Below, one piece after another: positions 54,644-64,000 of a DNA stretch of 64,000 bases. The stretch is from contig BSQZ01000039.1 of NCBI GenBank assembly GCA_033239005.1, positions 4,733,316 through 4,797,315 on the forward strand. The letters run 5' to 3'. The position numbers and the translations under genes were made by a program. The first letter of the stretch is position 1. Each line of letters starts with the position of its first letter. The notes beneath the pieces are model-generated. The model worked only from the letters and a program-made list of their open reading frames with translations, searched no databases and was not told the DNA's origin. The DNA comes from Lamellibrachia satsuma. Lineage: Eukaryota; Annelida; Polychaeta; Sabellida; Siboglinidae.

Positions 54644-55025
54644 GCGTGTGTGTGTGTGTATTTGTACGTGTGCTTGCTTGCGTGCGTGCGTGCGTGTGTT
54701 GCAAGTGCACGTATAGGTACATGTGCCTGTGCCTACGTGTATGCATGCTTACTGTCAACATTATAAATAACATGAAGCAGACATCCTAAGAGTATTAACG
54801 CAGCTATGTCCAGGCTTCCGAGAAACTTCATCGCAACGCGGGACCTGTATTGATGTCGTTTTAGACCAAAAACACTTTGATCAGTAGCCAAGCCCCTGCA
54901 GCCGGAACAGCGTGTTGGCTAAACGCAGAGCTTGTCCTCAATCTTACTGTATCTCATGGTGCGTCATCTCATAAGCCGGGAGTGGTCCGCCAGCTTACAA
55001 CCCGTACAACAACCGCTTCAACATA

Positions 55026-55163
55026 CATTGTGGAACCTCGTTATTCCGGACGCCGGAAACCTCGGTATCATTTCTCAATAACTGGATTTCCGACCGCTAA
55101 TATAATTAGTAATTGTATGATGAATTTATCTCAATGAGGATCTGGATTCACGAGGTTCCACAG
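55026..55163 (+). mobile_element. 138-bp pogo-type MITE
   Basis: Ends CATTGTGGAACCTCGTTATT and, complemented, CTGTGGAACCTCGTGAATCC are inverted repeats. TA flanks both sides (55024-55025, 55164-55165). No coding content. Confidence 0.75.
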
Positions 55164-55289
55164 TAAATACAACGCAATTTTTGGCACTTTAAGTAACGTA
55201 TTACGAGAACGTCAAATAAATTGTCATACAATTTATATAGTAACGTTATTATAATTACATTTTGTATTCCGGGTATCGTACTATATAGC

Positions 55290-55438
55290 GCAGTAACAAA
55301 TCATTGCAACCCAATTCATTGCAGTAACAAATCATTGCAACACAATTCATTGCAGTAACAAATCATTGCAACCCAATTCATTGCAGTAACAAATCATTGC
55401 AACACAATTCATTGCAGTAACAAATCATTGCAACAATT
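55290..55438 (+). repeat. 31-bp minisatellite, 5 copies
   Basis: Unit GCAGTAACAAATCATTGCAA then CMCAATTCATT. Two versions (CCCAATT and CACAATT) alternate strictly, suggesting duplication of a 62-bp pair. Confidence 0.95.
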
Positions 55439-55499
55439 TAAGCGTTTGTGTCTATTTAAATTTGCATTGCTAAGTCAGTATTCATAACATTATGACATG

Positions 55500-58400
55500 G
55501 CTGACGTAATTTTTTTTTATTATTATTGAACAGTGAATTGACACGTCCGCAGGGCGGTTTTGGAACAAATAAACCCAGACAGCTCCAAGTGGGTACATTT
55601 AACCCTGTCGACAAATAAATTGTTCACATTGTTCAAATTAAAAGTGCATTTGTGCCAGTAATTATTCGAACCGCCAACAACAGGTAACTGATTTAAGTCA
55701 ATTAAAGCATTATCAAGTTCACCAAGCATTAATAAACAATTAATGTTCATATTAGATTAATAACGGCTTACGCAGTTTAAAAATTATAATTATAATATTG
55801 TTGGCGTTAATGTTATTACATTTCTTTTGGAACACCAGCAGCTTGGCAAGTGTACAGTCAGTTTAGTTGGCGTCTACCTGACGCGCGAGGTTGTTGTTCT
55901 AGGAGTCGACTCAGAGGTAAATTACGACGGAGCGTGCGGGCTTTGCCGACGGTATAGCACGCCCGTACACAAATAATCTGGGTGTAGGTCATCGCTGGTG
56001 GAGGAGCCAGTATCGCGAGAAGCTAGTGCGTATTTAGCCGGGTGACAGTTTTTAGTATCGCCTAGAAGTGTAAACAGTTAATTCTGTATGTAATAAATGT
56101 TTTACTCAATACGATGTAGATCATAATTTATGCAGAACAATATTCCAGAATTGTTGACTGGAGTCTTAGGGGCTGATTCGAATTGCCCATTTACATGACT
56201 TGCGATTTGAATTGGAATTCAGAGAGTTGACTCGAGACTTGGCTTGGACTTGGAGTTCATTGACTTGAGACTTGACCTGACTTGGAAGTCAATGACTTGA
56301 GACTTGACTTGACTTGCCAGTCTGCAATATCATAGAACAGTAAAGACTGATTCTGCCTACAAAGAAGTGTAGTAACAGAAATACATTTGGTGTTTTAGTT
56401 ATGCTTAATACAATTATTAACGTTGTATTTGCTGTCACCAAAGCATACGTAACATACATAGTAAATGCAATTATTATTATTATATTTATTGCTACCAAAT
56501 TGAATGGTGTTTACACAGCGAATAACGTTATTCTTGTGTCACCATTTATTTGCTGTGGATGGAGCCAACATTAACATAATGCTTCAGTTCACAGACATTG
56601 CAATTATCATAGCGTTTTAATCCTCACCAACTGGCATGCAGCAGCCATTTTAAACACGAGCCAGTCTCGACTTGTGATGATGTCACGCACTACGAACAAC
56701 TTGCCGCTGCTCTATGGCTACCCTTCCATTCCACACGGCGTGCCGTTGTCCAAACACGGGTAATGACACACGAACACCGGATGTGTGTTCCAAAAACACA
56801 CACGTTAAAATCGCTAGTTGCCCGCAGGGTTTGTTTCCCGGAACCGGATTTGTTTTTAGCTAATTACAGAGGATACAATTATGACGGCTTATTTCTGCGA
56901 TTACATGGACGGTGTCTATATTGACCAAGTGACACAGAACCAAATATATCACGTGGTTGGGTCCAGCAATATGTCCGGTTACTTGTCGGCCATTTGTAAT
57001 GCTGGAAAATGTGTTGAAATTAATATAAAAATGCACATAGTTTTATGCTTATTATTTACATGTTGCAAAGTGTTTGTGTGTTGGTCAATGTTCTATTTTT
57101 GGGTTTACGTTACCATTGCTTCATGTTCCTAACAAATTCCTATTCCATGTCATTACAGGCATTTCTCGAATTATTTGTTGTACGTGATGCTTCAATGAAC
57201 CGCAACCTGTTGTTTGGTATGCATGATTTTCAAAAATCCTAATTCGGAACAATAGCAAAATAATGGTTAAATTTATATACTTTTGCTTCAGTGGATCCAA
57301 CATAAATTGTAGGCATCTCCTCGAATATATTAACGTATATTGCCAAATAGAGGACGAACATGGAAACTACGTTGGACAGACATTATCCTGAAAAGGACCA
57401 TAGAAGTTAATGTTTGTCTTCCATAATTAGTTTCGTATGTGCTGGTTAACGTTCTCCATTATTATGAATGGTTCGTTTATAAACAGTTATATTATAAAAT
57501 ATACATATTGTTATACATAATGTAAACATAAACACGTGATTGTGACCACAATAAGTAAAGTATTGTTAGGTGAAGAGACGGATTATGGTCATTGGACAAT
57601 TATCTATATAAATGATGTCTCATAATTATGACACAAGTCGTTGCGGTATAACTGTCATTAACCTTCCGGGCGTGAGTCTAATATCGTGGCTTCGCGGACA
57701 TAACCCTGGCCGACACCTGTTTCTCCAAAGCACAAACCTGAGCTCATTTGCCGACTTATGACGTTGACATAAGATCGGTCTATCGTGCTCAGCATATTTA
57801 GGCTACCGAAGTCGGTACTAGTCTGAGTTCGAAGCCACCACCGATATACCAAATGACATATGGCATGTCAGTCCGGATAATGGCAGCTTGGCAGCGATTC
57901 AAGAACTTCGTTTACGGACCTTCGCTGCCCGGACGGGATGCTGTTCTGGGTATAGACACCTGTAGAGGTGGAGAGAGGTGACGCGACCTTGCATGGCCCG
58001 GCGACGTCATCCCTTGAGCAGAACGAGATATATTTACCCGCGCAGCCACAGCCGTCGACAAACCGCGTCGGACCGGATGCTGCAGTGTTGCCGATACTCA
58101 GCAGTCGAGGGTGTCAACAACAAGTCGACATTCGCCGTAGTACGACTAGGAGGGTTATTGGTGCAGCTATAGTGATTTGATTGCGTGTACCGATGAAACA
58201 AAAAGTAAAAAACTGTACCGGTGGAACTGTGTCATGTGCCAGTTAAAGGTACGTTAGCGAAAGTTATCTTCTTTGTTTAACTAATACGTGAACATTTACT
58301 TTCACTGCGACGCACGTGAAATCAACGTTGTGACAGTTGTGAAAAATGATCATAGAGAAAGGGAAATCTGCACAAAGCCACTGCGAAAACATGTGTTGAT

Positions 58401-58800
58401 TGTACACAGTATAACGCAGCAACATCCGCTGAAGAGCGCAAGCGAGGTTCCTGTGTGCCATTGGAAACTGAAGTCAGCCAGACGAAACAACTGCACCTTC
58501 TGATAACATCTGAACATTTGCATAAGCCGTATCATAACACTGGGTGAGTTTTTAGAACGTCTGCGACTGTTCACTGGATGAAACTGTTGGCGAACATAAT
58601 CGCAGCGCTAAACGTTGGCTTTGGAGTCCCGTGCTTGGTTTTGCGGCAGCCAGCTATAATAACTTTTACTTTTGTCGCTCCACCGAAGTCTGTAAAATAT
58701 AAATTGTTCAGACTCAAGCTAACGACCTACATTCAGCATCAACGCTTTGAAAGTACTTCACAAGTCGAAATGCAACCGGACATTTCCAGTTCATAGACTT
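55500..58800. other. Region between the innexins without a supported gene
   Basis: I see GACTTGAGACTTGACTTG-type imperfect repeats at 56225-56320. A possible exon-like frame after TGTCATTACAG at 57159 (AFLELFVVRDASMNRNLLF) is too weak to call. 57660-58150 is richer in GC but has no splice-phased ORF. Confidence 0.35.
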
Positions 58801-58813
58801 CTGAAGGCGTTGT

Positions 58814-58822
58814 ACATATAAA
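58814..58822 (+). promoter_or_regulatory. Candidate TATA box of innexin B
   Basis: CATATAAAT lies about 140 bases before the innexin B ATG; initiation near 58845 would give a short leader. It is the only TATA-like match in good position. Confidence 0.35.
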
Positions 58823-58956
58823 TTACGTAACATCTGCGCCGTTCATGCTCTGCAGAACACAACAGGACAAAGAACCGCATCAAAAATCGGTAACAAGACT
58901 GTACAGAAGTATATAACTGAACTCAACTGAGCAGATAGGACAACTCAACAGCCACG

Positions 58957-59152
58957 ATGGAGCGTCTCTTCCGGGTGATGTTCAACGTGACGACACTGCA
59001 CTTCCGGTGTCACGACGATCCTACAGACCGACTCAACAGACGCTACTCCGTCACAGTCATCCTCTTCTTCACCATGATCGTGTCGACGGCTCAGTACGTC
59101 GGAGACCCCATTCGGTGCTGGTGTCCGGCGCAGTTCACGGACAGTCACAAAG
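58957..59152 (+). CDS. Innexin B exon 1
   Basis: Encodes MERLFRVMFNVTTLHFRCHD through TM1 and the first cysteines (GDPIRCWCPAQFTDSHK). Ends after the first base of a glycine codon; donor GTAGGT. Confidence 0.95.
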
Positions 59153-61528
59153 GTAGGTGACGCAATGCCACAATAGGGGTTTGCCCCTATCCCCCTTAAA
59201 TAACACGTTTACACTCGGTTGCATGTTGTCTGTAGCACTATGCAGTTTAACGAAAGCTGCGATTTCTTGTGAGACACGGGTTCGGTGAAAGTGATATTCC
59301 ATCCCGTAAAGAGTAGATACAAAATACCGTGTACTGTCAGGGCCTAATGAAAGGTATACTTATTGTGCGCTATAAAGCATGTTGCGGCAACTTGTGAGAC
59401 AGAGGCTCTGTGAAAATGAGATTCCATCCAGTGAAGAGAAGATACCACATACCGTGTACTATTATGGCCTGAAGAGCGGTACACTTATTATACATTTTAA
59501 AGCATGTTATGGCAACTTGTGATATATGATCTAAGCGAAAATGGAAAAAGAGTAGCAACAAAATACCGTGTACTATTAGCCCTGAAGAACAGTATAATTA
59601 TTTCAGCAACATTTTCACATTTATTTTGTAAACGAAACTTCCTAATTTTCCCGAAAGAATTTGTTGTTCTTGTTATAATTATGGTATGGTTTTCATATAG
59701 TATTGAGTCTGACCACTACAATTAGTAAAACTATTCATGGAACAAGTATGTTTCATATAAGTAGTACAAACAGTTACGCGACGAGCAGTTTGCGTTTTGG
59801 CAGGATACGCTATTTTAACACACGTTTAGTTAGGCTTAATGCAGTGAATGTTCCTCTACAATTGTTACAATAAACGTTGACACTTTCTAAAAAGACTACG
59901 GTGTATTTAAATAAAGACTATACTTTTCACGTTTATCTTACCGAAGCATTATTGTTACAGAAACAATTTAATACAATTAGTATAGGTAATTACAAGTTAA
60001 TAGTAATCCAGATACAACTTAATAACATTAGTGATTACAACAAAACAAGAAACCAAATACATTTTAATAAATTTATAATTACAATTACAGTGTAGATGTT
60101 AAGCAAAATATAATAATTACAACTAAACACTAAAACATATACAATATTTTATAGCATTAATAATTACAACTAAAACAATAAAGCAGATACAATTGAATAA
60201 AATAAGTAATTACAACTATATAAAAAAACACATCAAACATTTAATAAAAATCAATAATTACAACTTAATTATAAAACATATACAATTTAATAAAGCTAGT
60301 AATTATAAATAAATATTAAATCATCTCCAACTTCTCGCAGGTTATACGAACACCATCTGCTGGGTGTCCAACACCTACTACGTTCCGTTCGAGGATCAGA
60401 TTCCGCTTCAGAACGACCCTCGAGCCGAGATCAGCTACTACCAGTGGGTTCCCATCATCCTTATGTTCCAAGCCCTGCTCTGCTATCTTCCCTGCATCCT
60501 CTGGAGTCTCATCTGTCGCAAGTCGGGTTTCAGGTTTGTGAAAGAGACAGTATCAGCAATTGTCTGTATTATTATTATTATTAATATTGTTGTTACTGTT
60601 GTTACTGTTATTATTCCCTGACTGTCCCTGCAGACAGTTTCAATACTTGTCTGTATTATTATTATTATTAATATTGTTGTTACTGTTATTATTCCCTGAC
60701 AGTCCCTGCAGACAGTTTCAATACTTGTCTTGCTCTCTGTATTCTTCTTCTTCTATTTTTTACCTTTTGGGATGTTGGGATGGAGCCACACCACCCCAAA
60801 TATATCTTGGCATCTCTCCTCCGCCCTCGATTACTTGTGACAGGGATGTGGCAGGGGTCCCACTCTCCCATCTCCCACCTGTTTTGGTGGCCTACCTCCC
60901 ATCTCCCACCTGTCTTGGTGGCCTACCTCCCATCTCCCACCTGTCTTGGTGGCCTACCTCCCATCTCCCACCTGTTTTGGTGGCCTACCTCCCATCTCCC
61001 ACCTGTCTTGGTGGCCTACCTCCCATCTCCCACCTGTTTTGGTGGCCTACTTCCATCTCCCACCTGTATCGGTGGCCTACCTCCCATCTCCCACCTGTTT
61101 TGGTGGCCTACCTCATAATTCCCACCTATTTGTGGGAGCAATCTCCCATCTCCCACCAATTCTGAGAGTTCAGCTCCCACCTCTTGCCAATCCTACCTCT
61201 CACCTCCCACCTATTTTTGAGGCTAACATCCCACCTCCCACCAATTGCTAGGACGAACATCCCACCTCCCACATCCTACCGCACACCCCTCACCTGTTTG
61301 TTTTGCTGTTTGTGTAATATACATAGGTTCATACACAACAGCCTGGATACTACTTCGTATGTGTGCTTCAGCAACCTTCATTACCGTTTGTTTTAGTCTT
61401 TTAAATATATGTTACACACGCGCATGCATTTCACCGTGTCGTGTGTGTGTGCTTGTGGGTGTGCGTGTGTTGGTGTGTGGTGTGTATGTGTGTGTGTGAG
61501 CGTGCGTGCGTGCGTGCGTGCGTACGTG

Positions 61529-61562
<34 letters not shown>

Positions 61563-62465
61563 TGTATGTATGTATGTATACAAGCTAATATAATTATGAA
61601 GCTATTTCGGCCCACCATCAGCTTCGCGAACTTCATCGACGCTGCTGCGGCCGGCCAACGGACGCCGTACCTCGACAACCGGGAGAAGACGCTGCGATAC
61701 ATGGTCTACCAACTAGACCGCTTCCTGGCAACGCGCGCCAACCGCCTGAGAGACTTAGACTCGCAGCGCCGTCTAGCGAATACTCTGGCGCGACTCCAAA
61801 ACGGCAGTTACCTGACCCTCGGCTATCTGCTCGTGAAGCTGCTGTACGTGGCGAACGCTGTCGGTCAGTTGTACGTTCTAGACGTGTTCCTGGGTACCAA
61901 CTTCCATTTCTACGGCATCGATGTGCTGCGTCGCTTCCTGAGCGGCGACGACTGGGCGGCGTCAGAACGCTTCCCGCGGGTGACGCTGTGTGACTTCATC
62001 GTTCGCCACCAGGTGGCGACACACCGCTACATCGTCCAGTGTGTGCTGCCGATCAACCTGTTCAACGAGAAGATCTTTATCTTGCTCTGGTTCTGGCTGG
62101 TCAGCGTCGCCGCCGTCACCGCTTTCAGCTTCGTCAAGTGGACGTGGCGGTCGCTGTTCTGGCGCCAGATGACGGCGTATGTTCGCCACGAGATGGCGAC
62201 GCTTCCTGACGAGAAGCACGACGGCGCAGCCGACGCCGTAGACTCGTTCACGAACCGCTGTCTGTGTCGAGACGGCGTCTTCATCCTACATCTGCTACGT
62301 GACAACATGGGTAGTATGATCGCTGCCGAGGTTCTCGGGGGACTGTGGGCACGGCATTGTTCCCAGAAAGTGCCGCCCCCGACGCCGCTCAACGGGGGAA
62401 TCAACCCATTTAGGGAGGACACAGACGCTAGCTCTCTCCCGAAGAAGCCCAAGGACATGGCATAA
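58957..62465 (+). CDS. Innexin B (gap-junction/hemichannel protein), three exons, 410 aa
   Basis: Exons 58957-59152, 60341-60533 and 61622-62465 join in phase (G/GT at intron 1, AG/C at intron 2). The start ATG is in GCCACGATGG context. Motifs follow innexin A: TM1 near 31-50, loop-1 cysteines in IRCWCPAQF and TICWVSNTYY, YYQWVPIILM at TM2, a cytoplasmic loop shorter than or equal to A's, TM3 in YLLVKLLYVANAVGQLYVLD, loop-2 cysteines in VTLCDFIVRHQ and YIVQCVLPINLF, TM4 in KIFILLWFWLVSVAAVTAF. The tail ends PPPTPLNGGINPF...KKPKDMA. The loop-2 sequon of A is SGD here. The intron positions correspond to residues 66 and about 129 of innexin A. Confidence 0.95.
59265..59605 (+). repeat. Degenerate 122-bp tandem repeat in innexin B intron 1
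   Basis: Three units share CTTGTGAGACA, GATTCCATCC, ACATACCGTGTACT, GCCTGAAGA and AAAGCATGTT. The third is shortened. 59880-60320 continues with a separate AT-rich repeat of about 55 to 60 bp (ATACAATTTAATAA, AGTAATTACAAC). Confidence 0.75.
60341..60533 (+). CDS. Innexin B exon 2
   Basis: Acceptor ACTTCTCGCAG. Encodes YTNTICWVSNTYYVPFEDQ, then SYYQWVPIILM and TM2 to RKSGF. Ends with AG of a serine codon; donor GTTTGT is weak. Confidence 0.95.
60545..60735 (+). repeat. Tandem duplication, about 100 bp, two copies
   Basis: CTGTATTATTATTATTATTA, TATTGTTGTTACTGTT, CCCTGCAGACAGTTTCAATA occur twice in a row in innexin B intron 2. Confidence 0.85.
60863..61130 (+). repeat. 31-bp minisatellite, about 9 copies
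   Basis: Unit CTCCCATCTCCCACCTGTTT followed by TGGTGGCCTAC, fading into diverged CTCCCACC units up to about 61280. In innexin B intron 2; the protein-like frames (HLPPVLVAYLPSPTC) are artefacts. Confidence 0.95.
61533..61578 (+). repeat. (GTAT)n microsatellite
   Basis: About eleven ATGT/GTAT units just before innexin B exon 3, preceded by GT and CGTG runs from 61438. Confidence 0.95.
61622..62465 (+). CDS. Innexin B exon 3
   Basis: Acceptor CCCACCATCAG, chosen because the joined text (GFS-FANFIDAAAAG) aligns with GLSVVNVMDAANAG of innexin A. Encodes the cytoplasmic loop, TM3, second loop, TM4 and tail, stop TAA at 62463-62465. Confidence 0.93.
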
Positions 62466-62523
62466 GTGACAGCTGTCAGACGATGTGTGGTCATCTAGTT
62501 AGTTCATCGGGTCGGTAAATTAC

Positions 62524-62529
62524 AATAAA
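62524..62529 (+). terminator. Poly(A) signal of innexin B
   Basis: AATAAA 59 bases after the stop codon, with TGTATATATTGTGAATAATGTG as a GT-rich downstream element. A second AATAAA lies at about 63252. Confidence 0.6.
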
Positions 62530-62713
62530 CGATGTATATATTGTGAATAATGTGAGTAGACACGTGTGGTTCAGACTAAGACAAGTGTTCGGTCGGAGTT
62601 CCACGGGAATTGTGTATGACTGTGTTTTTACAATGTGTGACAATGTGGTACAACGATGTAAGAGAGCATTGTCACCTGGATATATTCTATGCATGTACGT
62701 ATCGCTCTTTTGC

Positions 62714-62860
<147 letters not shown>

Positions 62861-63558
62861 TTCCCTCCCCTCTCTTCCCTCCCGCCCTACCTCCCTCCCT
62901 CTCCCTCTCTCCCTCTCTCCCTCACTCTCCCTCTTTCTCTCTCTCTCTCTCTCAACTCCCCTCCCCCCGTCTCGCTTTGTCTATCTCTACCCTTCCCGCC
63001 GTCCCTCCAGTCACAACCTATTATGCTATTATTACTATTACTACTACTACTGTAAAAATAGTAATGAATCAAATCAGCTGGATGTTGCGCGGCAGTATAA
63101 TGAGTGTTACTGTGCTAGGGTTTATCATCAGTTGTATGTTGTTTCAGTTAATCATTCCGTGTTATATAGTTGTGTGCTGTTTGTTTTATTTTCTGGTAGT
63201 ATGTACTATTAACGGTTGTGTGTTTCTGATGTGTTGCCTATCATGTTAGGCATAATAAAGATCGCCAACAAACGTATGCGTTTTTGTGGACAAATTGTAA
63301 ATGTAGAAATGTCATTTCATTGTACGCATTAGGCTGGTATGTGATGTTCGTCCTCTAAAACACACAAATATGCTGAGAGGAATACTATTTTGGGCTTCGC
63401 AAATTAGTACGCGTTCGTCCATGTTAGTGAGGAGACACGACAGCGTCAACACCCATCCAACTGCTGTGATTCGACACCGTCTCGAGTGTCCACATTAGAG
63501 ATGTGGTCAGACACTTTGGACATCTGTATTGAATGCAGTATCTAAATGCAACACGATG

Positions 63559-63695
<137 letters not shown>

Positions 63696-64000
63696 TTATT
63701 TTTTAACGCAGTAGTTGAAGATTATAAGATGAAACAACATATATACAGTATGCCTTATCAGGTATTTACACACGGCGAGCGATGAGTCGATTCCCTGTGG
63801 TGCCCCACATATATCCATCAACTCTCACGCCACAGTTCTAACATCCGTGGAACATTTGTCTCTGTTCAGTGTAGATTCGTCCCAATCAATCAATCAATCT
63901 TCTTTATATTGGCGTCGGCCTTAAAATAACCTGGATTGTTATTGTAGAAACACGATTGGTGGGCGCCATTTGATCACGAAAACTACGCATCTCCGCAGTC

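Noticed and set aside
56881..57132. 83-codon plus ORF with hydrophobic Cys-rich end
   Set aside because: AT-rich composition like its surroundings and no supporting signals.
60560..61251. ORFs of 100 to 200 codons in innexin B intron 2
   Set aside because: Run through a trinucleotide-rich duplication and a 31-bp minisatellite; the innexin splice model removes them.

Overview
The window looks like nuclear DNA of an invertebrate animal. Three things support this: genes split by GT-AG introns, two innexin genes (gap-junction proteins of invertebrates), and a very dense load of animal-type repeats (CR1-like LINEs, a Penelope-like element, hAT, piggyBac-like and pogo/Tigger-like DNA elements, tRNA-derived SINEs, long TA arrays). 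A 14-exon gene resembling moonraker (KIAA0753/OFIP) together with innexins fits a lophotrochozoan better than an insect or nematode, but the species cannot be fixed from sequence alone.

Layout. 1-6861: dispersed repeats and two degenerate CR1-like LINE copies in tandem on the minus strand. 7350-31774: plus-strand, 5'-incomplete moonraker-like gene; I could place 14 exons whose splice phases all agree (732 codons in the window). Its introns hold a 15-bp and a 26-bp minisatellite, a hAT element with a perfect 8-bp target duplication, a TTAA-flanked element whose end has become a 46-bp minisatellite, a pogo/Tigger-like element nested in an older repeat, SINEs, and an approximately 1.5-kb array of a 64-bp repeat. 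34634-40853: convergent minus-strand three-exon gene for an unrecognised single-pass membrane protein (331 aa) with four N-glycosylation sequons and a furin-type site; its introns hold two hAT-like elements, LINE debris and an inverted Penelope-like element with a minisatellite made from its own coding sequence. 41-49 kb: mostly non-coding, with a CpG-rich CRE-containing stretch, a CA/CGCA array, two CR1 tails joined head to head, and a candidate secreted-peptide ORF (46850-47095, minus).

49752-62465: two tandem plus-strand innexin paralogues. The first has an uninterrupted ORF (422 aa, Kozak-perfect start, TATA box about 750 bp upstream); the second has three exons (410 aa) with a polyadenylation signal just past its stop. 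Between and after them lie two possible extra 3' exons, one orphan exon-like ORF, a 138-bp pogo-type MITE and long TA arrays.

The innexins would form hexameric or octameric channels and could co-assemble; the moonraker-like protein would act at centrioles/centriolar satellites. There is no sign that these genes and the membrane-protein gene form one pathway. The most interesting structural signals are (i) the intronless/intron-bearing innexin pair, (ii) minisatellites seeded from transposon ends or transposon coding sequence, and (iii) TA arrays that repeatedly begin in the same SINE 3' tail.
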